Part shown: piece after piece, positions 45,206-54,303 of the stretch
Layout of the letters: the number at the start of each line of letters is the position of its first letter
How positions within the stretch are numbered: position 1 is the first letter of the stretch
NCBI RefSeq assembly: GCF_002737755.1
Contig: NZ_PEGH01000019.1
Location: 62,001-126,000 of the forward strand
Length of the DNA stretch: 64,000 nucleotides
Direction of reading: 5' to 3'
DNA from: Caulobacter sp. BP25
GTDB lineage: Bacteria > Pseudomonadota > Alphaproteobacteria > Caulobacterales > Caulobacteraceae
Translations under genes and position numbers: made by a program
Notes under the pieces: model-generated
The model's database searches: none
Seen by the model: the letters and a program-made list of their open reading frames with translations, nothing else
What the model was told of the DNA's origin: nothing

Positions 45206-45268
45206 GGGCCAAATCCCTCACACCCGCTCCGGCAAGCCGAAGCGGGCGATTTCAAAGGTTCAGATGTG

Positions 45269-46486
45269 TCAGGCCGAGGCCTTGGCGCGAGCCGCCTCGC
45301 AAGCCTTTTCAAGCTTGGCGACGGCTTCGCGGGCTTCCTCGATGGTCAGGTTCAGCGGCGGCAGCAGGCGTACGCAGTTGTCGCCGCCGCCGGCGATCAG
45401 CAGGTGCTCATCGCGGGCCAGAACCATGAACTCGCGGTTGTTGGGGATCAGCTTGATCCCGATCAGCAGGCCCTTGCCGCGGATATCGACGATGATGTCC
45501 GGGAAGCGGTCCTTCAGGCCGTTCAGCTGCTGGGTCAGGAAGCCGGAGACGGCGTTCACATTGTCCAGCGTCTCGGGCGAGTTGATCAGGTCGAAGGCCG
45601 CCTTGCCGACCGCCATGGCCAGCGGGTTGCCGCCGAAGGTCGAGCCGTGCGCCGCCACGGTCATGCCCTTGGCCGCCTCGGTCGTGGCCAGACACGCGCC
45701 GATCGGGAAGCCGCCCCCCAGAGCCTTGGCCACCGCCATGATGTGCGGTTCGCCGCCCTCGGCCCACTCATAGGCGAAGAGCTTGCCGGTGCGGCCCATG
45801 CCGCACTGGACTTCGTCATAGATCAGCAGGACGCCGTGCTCATCGCACATCCGGCGCAGGCCCTTCAGGCACTGGGTCGGGATCGAGCGAGCGCCGCCCT
45901 CGCCCTGCACCGGCTCGACGATGATCGCCGCCGTGGTCGGGCTGGCGATCGCGGCCTTGATGGCCTCGTGGTCGCCGAAGGTCAGCTGATGATAGCCCGG
46001 CAGGCGGGGGCCGAAACCGTCGACATAGCTGGGATTGCCCGACGCGTTGACCGCGGCGTAGGTCCGGCCGTGGAACGAGCCGTCAAAGCCGTAGATGTCG
46101 ATCCGCTCGGGCTGGCCGTTGGCCGAGTGGTACTTGCGGGCCGTCTTCAGCGCGCACTCGACGGCTTCCGTGCCCGAGTTGGTGAAGAACACCACGTCGG
46201 CGAAGGTCGAGGCGCAGATGGCGTCGGCCAGGGCTTCCTGCTCGGGGATCCGGTAGATGTTCGAGACGTGCCAGAGCTTCTCGGCCTGTTCCTTCAGAAC
46301 CTCGACCAGCACGGGGTGGGCGTGACCCAGGCCGTTGGTGGCGATGCCCGCCACGCAGTCCAGATATTCGCCGCCGTCGGTCGAGAACAGGCGCGCGCCT
46401 CGGCCTCGCTCGAACGCCAGCGGGGCGCGGTTGTAGACGCCCATGATGTGCTGTTGCGAGGAGTTGGACGACGTCGCGGTGCTCAA
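45269..46486 (-). CDS. argD: Acetylornithine/succinyldiaminopimelate aminotransferase
   Basis: 405 residues. Class III PLP aminotransferase: FTNSGTEAVECALKTARKY, EPVQGEGGARSIPTQCL, LLIYDEVQCGMGRTGKLFAYEW and the PLP lysine in VAKALGGGFPIGACL. Serves arginine and probably lysine synthesis. TTG start with GGGAGG eight bases upstream. A terminator-like hairpin lies in its leader between the candidate promoter and this start. Confidence 0.94.
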   Translation of the reverse strand: MSTATSSNSSQQHIMGVYNRAPLAFERGRGARLFSTDGGEYLDCVAGIATNGLGHAHPVLVEVLKEQAEKLWHVSNIYRIPEQEALADAICASTFADVVFFTNSGTEAVECALKTARKYHSANGQPERIDIYGFDGSFHGRTYAAVNASGNPSYVDGFGPRLPGYHQLTFGDHEAIKAAIASPTTAAIIVEPVQGEGGARSIPTQCLKGLRRMCDEHGVLLIYDEVQCGMGRTGKLFAYEWAEGGEPHIMAVAKALGGGFPIGACLATTEAAKGMTVAAHGSTFGGNPLAMAVGKAAFDLINSPETLDNVNAVSGFLTQQLNGLKDRFPDIIVDIRGKGLLIGIKLIPNNREFMVLARDEHLLIAGGGDNCVRLLPPLNLTIEEAREAVAKLEKACEAARAKASA

Positions 46487-46500
46487 GAGACCGACCTCCC

Positions 46501-46536
46501 AAAAAGGAAAGAAGCCCCCGCGCTGAAAGCACGGGG
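46501..46536 (-). terminator. Intrinsic terminator or attenuator in the argD leader
   Basis: Minus-strand hairpin CCCCGTGC-TTTCA-GCGCGGGG (46516-46536, one wobble) followed by a pyrimidine run ending TTTTT (46501-46505). It lies 30 bases before the argD start. It either ends the permease transcript or attenuates argD. Confidence 0.6.
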
Positions 46537-46551
46537 ACCGGAAGGCTGCAG

Positions 46552-46580
46552 GTTGTCGCTTTGGAACGCGGTTGTGTCAA
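46552..46580 (-). promoter_or_regulatory. Candidate argD promoter
   Basis: Minus strand TTGACA (46575-46580) and GCGACAAC (46552-46559), 15 bases between elements, close to the Caulobacter housekeeping pattern. It would start RNA just upstream of the hairpin at 46516-46536. Confidence 0.5.
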
Positions 46581-46650
46581 TCAATCGACGGTGAAAGCAC
46601 CTGAAAAGCCGGCGAAAATCGCAAGCTTTGTCGCGCCGGCCACAGCGGTC

Positions 46651-47472
46651 TCAGCTCTTCAAGCGATAGCCCGTCACGAACAGGCGCCAGCACCACAGAA
46701 AAAGCGCCACCGTCAGCAGGCCCGTCGAGACCACGCCGATCGCGATCGAACCGTCGGCATGGCCGATGAAGCCATAGCGGAAGCCGTCGATCAGATAGAA
46801 GAACGGGTTGAAATGGCTGGCCGAACGGAAGGGCTCCGGAAGCTTGTCGACCAGGTAGAAGGTACCCGACAGGAAGGTCATCGGCATGATCAGGAAGTTG
46901 GTCACGGCCGACAGCTGGTCGAACTTCTCCGACCACAGGCCCGCCGCCACGCCCGCAAGACCCAAGCTCAGCGAGGCGACCACCCCGAAATAGATCACCG
47001 CCCAGAGGTGCGCGATCGAAAGCCCCGCGCCGGGCAGGACGCCGACCACCAGGGCCGTCACCGCCCCGACCACCACGCCGCGCGTCGCCGCGCCTAAGGC
47101 GAAGGCTGAAACCTGCTCCAGCGCCGACAGCGGCGGCGTCAGGAAGTCCGGCGTCAGGCCCATCATCTTGGCCTGGATCAGCGACGATGAAGAATTGGCG
47201 AAGGCGTTGTTCAGGATCGCCATCATGATCAGGCCCGGGGCCACGAAATGGCCGAAGGTCACGCCCCCGACAGCCGGGCGGCTGGCGCCGACCGCGACCA
47301 CGAAAACCAGCATGTAGAGCAAGGTCGTGACCACCGGCGCGGCCACGGTCTGAGTCCCGACCTTCCAGAAACGACGGATTTCGCGCTGATAAAGGGTGAA
47401 GAAACCGCTCCAGTTCCAGCCGTGATAGTCGCGCGGCTGCGGCGGAATGACGCTCTCGGCGGTGTCTCTCAT
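46651..47472 (-). CDS. ABC-2 type transporter permease
   Basis: 273 residues, six membrane helices. ABC2_membrane family motifs: GFFTLYQREIRRFWKVGTQTVAAPVVTTLLYMLVF at the N-terminus and FLIMPMTFLSGTFYLVDKLPEPFRSASHFNPFFYLIDGFRYGFIG near the end, as in NodJ/YadH-type drug or polysaccharide exporters. The ATPase partner is not in this stretch. Divergent from gcrA. Confidence 0.88.
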   Translation of the reverse strand: MRDTAESVIPPQPRDYHGWNWSGFFTLYQREIRRFWKVGTQTVAAPVVTTLLYMLVFVVAVGASRPAVGGVTFGHFVAPGLIMMAILNNAFANSSSSLIQAKMMGLTPDFLTPPLSALEQVSAFALGAATRGVVVGAVTALVVGVLPGAGLSIAHLWAVIYFGVVASLSLGLAGVAAGLWSEKFDQLSAVTNFLIMPMTFLSGTFYLVDKLPEPFRSASHFNPFFYLIDGFRYGFIGHADGSIAIGVVSTGLLTVALFLWCWRLFVTGYRLKS

Positions 47473-47541
47473 GCGCTCAACCCGTTGTTCTGCTTGGCCA
47501 TGTGCGCCCTTGCCCCCCTTTTCGCAAGCTCGGGCTTGCGT

Positions 47542-47607
47542 GAATCAACATCTTGTTTCTGTGGACAGAGTCGTTGGCGCCTATTGTGTGTTTTAACACC
47601 TTCTTTA
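47542..47607 (+). promoter_or_regulatory. gcrA control region: GANTC, DnaA-like and CtrA-like sites
   Basis: Two CcrM methylation sites, GAATC (47542-47546) and GAGTC (47568-47572). TGTGGACAG (47560-47568) matches 7 of 9 of an inverted DnaA box. TTAA-N7-TTTA (47593-47607) matches 7 of 8 of the CtrA half-site pair. In Caulobacter gcrA is known to be activated early and repressed by CtrA, which these sites would explain. Confidence 0.6.
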
Positions 47608-47710
47608 CGATTAGTAGTAGGACGACCGCCGGCGGGGCGGTTTGATCACCAGATATGGGGTGACGGGCGTGGGGACGCCCTCTCCCCAGTCTAAATGGCG
47701 GAGACGGGTT

Positions 47711-48232
47711 ATGAGCTGGACCGACGAGCGGGTCTCGACCTTGAAGAAGCTGTGGCTGGACGGACTGTCGGCCAGTCAGATCGCCAAGCAACTGGGCGGC
47801 GTTACGCGCAACGCCGTCATCGGCAAGGTGCACCGCCTCGGCCTGTCGGGCCGCGCCGCGCCTTCGCAACCCGCGCGTCCGGCCTTCAAGGCTCCGCGTC
47901 CGGCGCGTCCGGCCGCCCAGGCCATGCCTTCGGCGCCGCGTCGTGTGACGCCGATCGAAGCGCCGTCGATGCCCGTAGCCTCCGCGCCCGCGCCGCTGCC
48001 GGCCTTCCGTCACGAAGAGCCGGGCTCGGCCACCGTGCTGACCCTGGGCGCGCACATGTGCAAGTGGCCGATCGGCGATCCGTCGTCGGAAGGCTTCACC
48101 TTCTGCGGCCGCCGCGCCTCGGACGGCCTGCCCTACTGCGTCGAGCACGCCCGCGTGGCCTACCAGCCGCAGCAAACCAAGAAGAAGGGCGGCGCCACCG
48201 AGCTCGCCCGCTCGCTTCGCCGCTACATCTAA
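47711..48232 (+). CDS. gcrA: Cell-cycle master regulator GcrA
   Basis: 173 residues. The N-terminal HTH-like domain MSWTDERVSTLKKLWLDGLSASQIAKQLGGVTRNAVIGKVHRLGLSGR is the GcrA signature; a Pro/Ala linker follows; the C-terminal part has CKWPIGDPSSEGFTFCGR and YCVEHARVAYQP, the sigma-70-contacting domain. GcrA works with CcrM methylation at GANTC to drive S-phase genes including ctrA. Monocistronic, with a strong terminator. Confidence 0.97.
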   Translation: MSWTDERVSTLKKLWLDGLSASQIAKQLGGVTRNAVIGKVHRLGLSGRAAPSQPARPAFKAPRPARPAAQAMPSAPRRVTPIEAPSMPVASAPAPLPAFRHEEPGSATVLTLGAHMCKWPIGDPSSEGFTFCGRRASDGLPYCVEHARVAYQPQQTKKKGGATELARSLRRYI

Positions 48233-48260
48233 GAAGAACAAAAGTCTCTCAGAGCGGCGG

Positions 48261-48299
48261 ATCCCGGGCGACCAGACGGTCGTCCGGGATTTTGCGTTT
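48261..48299 (+). terminator. Intrinsic terminator of gcrA
   Basis: 13-bp stem (ATCCCGGGCGACC / GGTCGTCCGGGAT, one wobble, 4-nt loop) followed by TTTTGCGTTT, 28 bases past the gcrA stop. Confidence 0.8.
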
Positions 48300-48320
48300 C
48301 TAAGACTTCCTCAAAATCCG

Positions 48321-48453
48321 CCTTCCCAGGCCTCGTGCCTGGGACCCAGCGTTCCGCCGCGAGACGTCGGCCAGCGCGCACCATCATCGCCAAGCCTCAA
48401 CGCTCACACACCGGGCCAAGCCGAACCATGGGTCCTCGCCACAAGGACGAGGA
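48321..48453. repeat. Small hairpin cluster between gcrA and xseA
   Basis: TCCCAGGC-ctcgt-GCCTGGGA (48324-48344) and TCCTCG-N9-CGAGGA (48433-48453) look like dispersed REP-type palindromes. No ORF of note lies in the 282-base gap. Confidence 0.5.
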
Positions 48454-48514
48454 AGGCGATGAAAGGGGGATCGGGAAGGATGACCTCCTCCAACTTCCCC
48501 CCTAAAACAGCCCA

Positions 48515-50032
48515 ATGACGGACCTCGCGCCGAACGATTCCAACGCCCCGCCCTACTCGGTCTCAGAGCTGGCCTTCGCGCTGAAGCGAACGCTGGAGGA
48601 CCGTTACGGGTTCGTGCGGCTGCGTGGCGAGCTGTCCAAGGTCACCCATCACTCCAACGGCCACGTCTACCTGACCATCAAGGACGACAAGTCCGCGATC
48701 GACGGCGTCGTCTGGAAGGGCAATGTCCGGGGTCTTGGCGTGCGGCCCGAGCATGGGCTCGAGGTCATCGTCACCGGCAAGATTACGACCTATCCGGCCG
48801 GCTCGCGCTATCAGATCATCATCGACAGCATGGAGGCCGCCGGCGTTGGCGCGCTTCTCGCGCAACTTGAGCGCTTGAAAGCCAAGTTGGCTGGAGAGGG
48901 CCTGTTCGCACCCGAGCGCAAGCGCCCCCTCCCCTCAATGCCGGCTGTGGTCGGGGTGATCACCAGCCCGACCGGCGCGGTGATCCGCGACATCCTGCAC
49001 CGCATCCGCGACCGCTGGCCCTGCCAGGTGCTGGTCTGGCCGGTGGTGGTGCAGGGCGACGCCGCCGCCGCCCAGGTCAGCGCGGCGATCCGGGGCTTCA
49101 ACGCCATCCAGCCCGGCGGGCCCGTGCCGCGTCCCGACATCCTGATCGTCGCCCGAGGCGGCGGGTCGGTCGAAGACCTGTGGGCCTTCAACGACGAGGC
49201 CCTGGCCCGCACCGTGGCCGAGAGCGCAATCCCGCTGATCTCGGCGGTCGGGCATGAGACCGACACCACCCTGATCGACTTCGTCTCCGACCGCCGCGCG
49301 CCGACGCCGACGGCCGCCGCGGAGATGGCCACGCCCGTGCTGGCCGAACTGCGGGCGCTGATCTCGGACTTCGATCGCCGCCTCAGCCGCTGCGGCGCCC
49401 GCGTGATCGAGGAGCGCCGCACCCGCCTGACCAGCGCGGCGCGCGGCCTGCCCCGGCCCAACGACCTGCTGGCCCTGGCGCAGCAACGCTTCGACATCGC
49501 CTCGGGCCGGCTGGACGCGGCCCTGCATCGCAACACCACCGTCCACGCTCAGGATCTCTTGAAGGTCACCGCGCGCCTGACGCCGGACGTCTTGACCCGG
49601 CAGCGCCAGATCAAGGCCGAGCGCTTAAGCGACCTTGGCCGGCGCCTCGATCTGGCCGCTCGTCGCGCGCCGGATCGCGTGGCTCAGCACGCGCGCCTGC
49701 CGGCGCTATGGGATCGCCTGGAAGAGGCGGGCAAACGCCGCCTGGAGAGGGCTAAAGACCAGCTTGCCAATCTGGACAAGCTGCGCATATCGCTGAATCC
49801 TCGGCGGCCGCTGGACTTGGGTTTTGCCCTAGTACGCAAGGCCGATGGGACGATCATCCGCTCGGCGAGCGCCCTAGCGCTGGGCGACCAAGTGGCCCTG
49901 CAGTTCGCCGACGGAGAGCGCGAAGCGATGATCGGAAACGAAGCGCCGCCGTCGGCCTCGACACCGCCGCGCTCGTCACCGCACCGCGCTAAACCCGCTT
50001 CGCCCTCGACCCAACAGGGCGATCTGTTCTGA
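48515..50032 (+). CDS. xseA: Exodeoxyribonuclease VII large subunit
   Basis: 505 residues. N-terminal OB fold ([39 protein letters not shown]), catalytic core with [39 protein letters not shown] and [29 protein letters not shown], then a coiled coil and C-terminal segment [13 protein letters not shown]. Works with XseB (not in the window) in single-strand DNA degradation. Confidence 0.95.
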   Translation: MTDLAPNDSNAPPYSVSELAFALKRTLEDRYGFVRLRGELSKVTHHSNGHVYLTIKDDKSAIDGVVWKGNVRGLGVRPEHGLEVIVTGKITTYPAGSRYQIIIDSMEAAGVGALLAQLERLKAKLAGEGLFAPERKRPLPSMPAVVGVITSPTGAVIRDILHRIRDRWPCQVLVWPVVVQGDAAAAQVSAAIRGFNAIQPGGPVPRPDILIVARGGGSVEDLWAFNDEALARTVAESAIPLISAVGHETDTTLIDFVSDRRAPTPTAAAEMATPVLAELRALISDFDRRLSRCGARVIEERRTRLTSAARGLPRPNDLLALAQQRFDIASGRLDAALHRNTTVHAQDLLKVTARLTPDVLTRQRQIKAERLSDLGRRLDLAARRAPDRVAQHARLPALWDRLEEAGKRRLERAKDQLANLDKLRISLNPRRPLDLGFALVRKADGTIIRSASALALGDQVALQFADGEREAMIGNEAPPSASTPPRSSPHRAKPASPSTQQGDLF

Positions 50033-50060
50033 AACGCCGCTCTGGCGTAGAGTATGGACC

Positions 50061-50273
50061 ATGAACGCTTTCGATCGTGACCTTGGTAAGCCCGACGGCC
50101 TGGCCGTCCTGCACTATGGCGACGGCGAGTACGCCGTGCTTTCGCCCGGCCGCTTCGTGCTGTGCGCCGTCACCAATGCGAAGATCCCGCTGGACGCCCT
50201 GCGCTACTGGAGCCCGGAGCACCAGGAGGCCTACGCCAGCGCGGCCGAGGCCCTGAAACGCTGGCAAGGCTAA
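50061..50273 (+). CDS. DUF2093 domain-containing protein
   Basis: 70 residues, all one DUF2093 domain: LAVLHYGDGEYAVLSPGRFVLCAVTNAKIPLDALRYWSPEHQEAYASAAEAL. It is conserved right after xseA in many alphaproteobacteria. Function unknown; the 28-base gap suggests co-transcription with xseA. A 6-bp hairpin (TCCCGC/GCGGGA, 50306-50320) follows. Confidence 0.88.
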   Translation: MNAFDRDLGKPDGLAVLHYGDGEYAVLSPGRFVLCAVTNAKIPLDALRYWSPEHQEAYASAAEALKRWQG

Positions 50274-50474
50274 GCGCCTCCTAGACGCCGCCGATGGACT
50301 GGGCCTCCCGCGAGGCGGGATCTCGACCGCTTCGCGCCGCCAGTTCTCGTTATTCGTGTCTAGCTTGAGTTCAGTTCATTCGTTAGCAATGCCGACCCCG
50401 TCGGAACGTTAGGTCGCAGGGGAGCGACCCTGGTCCGATAGTCCCCGCGAGATCGTTGAGGAGGCGGCTCCCGC

Positions 50475-51002
50475 ATGTCTGCGGCTCTTGAAAAGCTGCG
50501 CTTTCTGCTGGTGGACGACAACCAGCACATGCGTTCGATCGTCGGGACGATCCTCAAGGGCGTCGGCGTGCGCCAGATCCGTGAGGCTATGGACGGGGCC
50601 GAGGCGTTGCAGGTCCTGCGCGACTGGCGCCCTGACATCGCGGTCGTCGACTTCAAGATGAGCCCGCTGGACGGCGTTCAGTTCACGAAGCTGGTCCGCA
50701 ACGCGCCCGATAGCGTCGACCGTTTCCTGCCGATCATCATGCTGACAGGGTTCGCCGAGCGCCACCGCGTGTTCGAGGCCCGAGACGCTGGGGTCACGGA
50801 AATCGTGGTCAAGCCCGTGACGGCGCGGTCGCTTCTGGACCGGATCAACACCGTGATCTTCCACCCGCGGCCATTCATCCGCTCGCCCGACTATTTTGGC
50901 CCCTGTCGGCGGCGTCGGAACGATCCCTCATACAAGGGCCCCTTCCGCAGGACCGGCGAGCTGGACTCGCCCGAGCCGCCCAGCGACACGATCGAGATCT
51001 AG
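50475..51002 (+). CDS. CheY-like response regulator with basic C-terminal tail
   Basis: 175 residues. Receiver domain 1-125: acidic pair LLVDDNQHM, phospho-acceptor in IAVVDFKMSPLDG (about D57), Thr in IIMLTGFAE, Lys in VVKPV. The tail RPFIRSPDYFGPCRRRRNDPSYKGPFRR is Arg-rich and recurs in alphaproteobacterial CheY-like proteins; Caulobacter has CheY-like c-di-GMP effectors (Cle) with Arg-rich regions, but I cannot say this is one. No output domain. Its TAG overlaps the convergent acyltransferase stop. Confidence 0.85.
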   Translation: MSAALEKLRFLLVDDNQHMRSIVGTILKGVGVRQIREAMDGAEALQVLRDWRPDIAVVDFKMSPLDGVQFTKLVRNAPDSVDRFLPIIMLTGFAERHRVFEARDAGVTEIVVKPVTARSLLDRINTVIFHPRPFIRSPDYFGPCRRRRNDPSYKGPFRRTGELDSPEPPSDTIEI

Positions 51003-51943
51003 CTCGACGGAGAAATAGCCCGCTCGCGCTCAGATAGGGCCGCATAGACCTCGTTCGGCCAGCGACGGTGAACCCAGAACCATTCGGCGGGCCGCTCGCG
51101 GATGCGATCTTCCATGAAGGCGTTGATCATCCGCACGCCCGCTTCGATGTCGGCCGTGCGGTCGCCCGTCTTGGGCGGGATGATGGGCTCGTGCACCACC
51201 GCCCGGAAGCGCGCGCCCTTCAGCCGCTGCACCGACATCGGCTGCAGCACCGTGCCAAACCGGATAGCCAAACGTGTAGGGCCCGGCGCGGTGCGGGCGT
51301 CGTGGCCGAAGAACGGGGCCGCCACGCCGCTGTTGAACTTCTGGTCGTTCATCAGGGCGACCGAGCGCCCCTCCTTCATGCCTTCCAGAAGCTCGCGCGC
51401 GCCGTCGCCGCCCTTGGGCGCGAACAGGCGCACGCCATAGCGAAAGCGGCTGTCCTTGATGCGCTTGTCGACATACGGGTTGTTGGCGGCGCGATAGGTC
51501 ATCTCGCAGATCACGCCGCTGTCGACGATCGCCGCCGGCATGACCTCCCAGTTCGACAGGTGGCCGGAGACGAAGACGACCGGGATCTTGTCGCGAGCGA
51601 TCTGCTCCAGCCGTTCCTTGCCCACCACCTCGACCCGGCCGGTGGAGGGTAGGATCTTGTCCATGAGCGGGAACTCGGCGAACGAGCGCCCCAGGCCTTC
51701 CCATTGCTCGCGCAGCACCGTTTCGCGCCAGGCGACGTCCTTTTCGGGGAAAGCCAGCTTCAGATTGCGCTCGGCCACCTTGTGGGCGCTGCTGAGCGGC
51801 CCGAAGGTTCGCCCCAGCCAGCCGCCGAAGTCGGAGGCGCGGTCCACGCCCATCAGGCGCACAGCCCCGATAAAGAGGTCGAAGCCCAGGGCCTCCAACC
51901 GCCACAGCAGATCCTGCACCCAAGGCCGACGCTTATCAGACAT
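50999..51943 (-). CDS. LpxL/HtrB-family lipid A acyltransferase
   Basis: 314 residues. Membrane anchor near the N-terminus, then the H-x4-E motif VFVSGHLSNWEVMPA, YRAANNPYVDKRI, GVAAPFFGHDARTAPGPTRLAIRFG and the terminal EWFWVHRRWP. Adds secondary acyl chains to lipid A at the inner membrane. It is divergent from the PraR-like gene. Confidence 0.9.
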   Translation of the reverse strand: MSDKRRPWVQDLLWRLEALGFDLFIGAVRLMGVDRASDFGGWLGRTFGPLSSAHKVAERNLKLAFPEKDVAWRETVLREQWEGLGRSFAEFPLMDKILPSTGRVEVVGKERLEQIARDKIPVVFVSGHLSNWEVMPAAIVDSGVICEMTYRAANNPYVDKRIKDSRFRYGVRLFAPKGGDGARELLEGMKEGRSVALMNDQKFNSGVAAPFFGHDARTAPGPTRLAIRFGTVLQPMSVQRLKGARFRAVVHEPIIPPKTGDRTADIEAGVRMINAFMEDRIRERPAEWFWVHRRWPNEVYAALSERERAISPSS

Positions 51944-52054
51944 GCGCCCTTAGTAGGCTTGGCCGACCGCTTCGCGCAACGGCACGCGACTTGCGGCTCG
52001 CGGGGCATCTCGTTCCGTTTCGGTACGAACCAAGGTTAAGGGGCAAGAAGTTCC

Positions 52055-52438
52055 ATGGGTAACGACATCGACGTCCACCTGGGCAAGCGCCTGCGTCGGC
52101 GTCGCCGTCTGCTGGGTCTGACGCAGCAGCAACTGGCCGAAACGGTCGGTGTGCGGTTTCAGCAGATCCAGAAGTACGAGTGCGGCGCCAATCGCATCTC
52201 CGCCGCGCGGCTCTGGCAGCTGGCCGAGGCGGTCGAGGTGCCGGTCGGCTACTTTTACGATGGCCTTTCCGAGGTCCGCCGCGAGACGGCCGGCGAAACC
52301 GCAGAGAGCGGCGAGATGTTCGCGCGCAAGGAGACGCTGGACCTAGTCCGCGCCTACTACCTGCTGGGCGAGCGCCCGCGTCGTCGCCTGCTGGACCTGG
52401 CCAAGTCGCTGCATGGCGGCGAACTGGCGGACGCCTGA
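52055..52438 (+). CDS. Xre-family regulator, PraR/PhrR-like
   Basis: 127 residues. HTH domain DVHLGKRLRRRRRLLGLTQQQLAETVGVRFQQIQKYECGANRISAARLWQLAEAVEVPVGYFYDG followed by a short helical tail. This exact layout, FQQIQKYE, is common to alphaproteobacterial PraR/PhrR regulators linked to biofilm and stress control. The identity of targets here is unknown. Confidence 0.85.
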   Translation: MGNDIDVHLGKRLRRRRRLLGLTQQQLAETVGVRFQQIQKYECGANRISAARLWQLAEAVEVPVGYFYDGLSEVRRETAGETAESGEMFARKETLDLVRAYYLLGERPRRRLLDLAKSLHGGELADA

Positions 52439-52506
52439 CGGCTCGCGCAACCGATGCGCGCGGAAAGGCGTGGCGCGGCGACGGCTGGAAAGCTAAACCC
52501 GCGCGC

Positions 52507-53343
52507 ATGACTCTCTCCGCTGATCGGCTCGCGGCGCTCGACGCCTTCGTCATCGACCTGAACAAGGCCTCGGCGGCCGCCATCCTGCCGCTGTTCCGGG
52601 CCGATCATGGCCTGGAGGACAAGGGGGCGGGCAAGAACCTGCCGCGCGACACGCACGCCGCGTTCGATCCGGTGACGGAAGCCGATCGCGGCGCCGAAGC
52701 CGCGATCCGCGCGCTGATCACCGAGCGCTATCCCGAGCACGGCGTGATCGGCGAGGAATACGGCGAGGATCGTCCCGACGCCGAGTTCGTCTGGGTTCTG
52801 GACCCCATCGACGGCACCCGCGCCTTCATCTCCGGCCTGCCGCTGTGGACCACCCTGATCGGCCTGCGCCACAATGGTCGCCCGGTGCTGGGGTCGATCG
52901 GCCAGCCCTTCACCGACGAGCTATTCATCGGCCACGCTGGCGGCGCTCGCCTGATCGCGCGCGGCCAGAGCGCGCCGATCCGCGTGCGTGAGTGCGCCAA
53001 TCTGAACGACGCGGTGATCGCCACGACCGATCCCGACGCCTGCTTCGACGGGGCCGAGCGCGGCGCCTGGCTGCAGGTGCGGGCGGCGGCCAAGCTGGCC
53101 CGCCTGGGCTGTGACGCCTACGCCTACGCCATGGTCGCCATGGGCAAGATGGACATGGTCATCGAGGCGGGCCTGAAGTCCTGGGACATCGAGGCCGCGA
53201 TCCCGCTGGTCGAAGCCGCTGGCGGCATGGTCACCAACTGGCGGGGCGATACGATCGGTCCCAATGGCGGCCAGATGGTGATCTCGGGCGACCGCCGACC
53301 GCTGGACGAAGCCCTGGTCAGCCTGAAGCGCTCGGCGAAATAG
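52507..53343 (+). CDS. hisN: Inositol-monophosphatase family, probable histidinol-phosphatase
   Basis: 278 residues. Metal-site motifs DPVTEADRGAEA, GVIGEEYG, WVLDPIDGTRAFISGLPLW and LKSWDIEAAIPLVEAAGG. This subgroup in alphaproteobacteria includes HisN, which removes phosphate from histidinol-phosphate; inositol-phosphate activity cannot be excluded. The 3' end overlaps the convergent hydrolase by 26 bases. Confidence 0.85.
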   Translation: MTLSADRLAALDAFVIDLNKASAAAILPLFRADHGLEDKGAGKNLPRDTHAAFDPVTEADRGAEAAIRALITERYPEHGVIGEEYGEDRPDAEFVWVLDPIDGTRAFISGLPLWTTLIGLRHNGRPVLGSIGQPFTDELFIGHAGGARLIARGQSAPIRVRECANLNDAVIATTDPDACFDGAERGAWLQVRAAAKLARLGCDAYAYAMVAMGKMDMVIEAGLKSWDIEAAIPLVEAAGGMVTNWRGDTIGPNGGQMVISGDRRPLDEALVSLKRSAK

Positions 53344-54298
53344 GCGCGCCAACGTTCGCCGACGCGTCGACCGCCTCGTCGAACGCCTTCCAGAACACCG
53401 CCCGGCGCGGGTCGGTCTCGACCAGAATCTCGTGGAAGGCGCCCGGGACCTCGACATAGCGGCCGCGCGGCAGCCGCGCGGCGATCGCCTTGAGAGCCGG
53501 ATTGAGCACGCGGTCGTCCAACTCGGCCGCGACGATGGTGACGGGCAGCTCGAGTCGCTCGACCGAGCCCCGCCGCGACAGCCACGCGCAGGCTGATATC
53601 GCGAAATCCAGCCATCCCCAGGTGACGCCGCCCAGGGCGATGCGGGGATCGGCCTTGAGCTGGGCGCTGTAACGGTCGTAACGCGCGCGATCGTGGGTGA
53701 GCTTATCGCCCTCGAAGGTCTGGGTCAGCGGATCATAGGCCTGGCTGACGTACCGGTCCGCGAAACCAAACCGCGACAGAGTCCAGGACAGCGCCCTGGC
53801 GGCCCAAGGCGGGACATTGCCGGTGTTGATCCCCAGCATCGGCGCCGACAGCACGCAGGCCGAAAAGCGTCCCTCGCCCTTGGCCAGGGCCAGCAAGGTG
53901 AGACAGCCGCCCATCGAATGCCCCATGGCGATCCAGGGCTTGGGCAGGCGCGCCTCGAACGTATCGAGCAGGGCCTTGTAGTCGCTCAGAAAGGGCTGGT
54001 AGCCCTGGGCGTGGCCCTTCAGGCGATCAGGCAGGCTCCGCGCCGAAAGCCCCTGCCCGCGCCAGTCGTGCAGCAGCACGGCGAAGCCTCGAGCCAACAG
54101 CTCCTCGACGACCTCGAAATACTTCTCAATCGGCTCGGTGCGGCCGGGGCTGAGCACCACGGTCCCGCGCGCCGAGCCCTCCGAGAAAAACGTCGCGGCG
54201 CGGAGGGTCGCCCCCTCCGCGCCGCGGAACCATTCAGCCTTACCGTGATCCGGAACCGGGGCCTCGGGAATTGAGACCAGATCGGCCGGTTCCGTCAT
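53318..54298 (-). CDS. Alpha/beta hydrolase (lysophospholipase-like, S33 type)
   Basis: 326 residues. VVLSPGRTEPIEKYFEVVEELLARGFAVLLHDWRGQGLS is the Hydrolase_4/monoacylglycerol lipase pattern; nucleophile in AMGHSMGGCLTL, Asp in VAAELDDRVLN, His in VPGAFHEIL. Cytosolic, acts on acyl esters by family analogy. ATG at 54298; five bases separate it from the SCP2 gene stop, so they form an operon. Convergent overlap with hisN. Confidence 0.87.
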   Translation of the reverse strand: MTEPADLVSIPEAPVPDHGKAEWFRGAEGATLRAATFFSEGSARGTVVLSPGRTEPIEKYFEVVEELLARGFAVLLHDWRGQGLSARSLPDRLKGHAQGYQPFLSDYKALLDTFEARLPKPWIAMGHSMGGCLTLLALAKGEGRFSACVLSAPMLGINTGNVPPWAARALSWTLSRFGFADRYVSQAYDPLTQTFEGDKLTHDRARYDRYSAQLKADPRIALGGVTWGWLDFAISACAWLSRRGSVERLELPVTIVAAELDDRVLNPALKAIAARLPRGRYVEVPGAFHEILVETDPRRAVFWKAFDEAVDASANVGAPISPSASG

Positions 54299-54303
54299 CC
54301 GGC

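Noticed and set aside
44393..46594. 733-codon plus-strand open frame opposite argF and argD
   Set aside because: Antisense shadow; argF and argD show all catalytic motifs.
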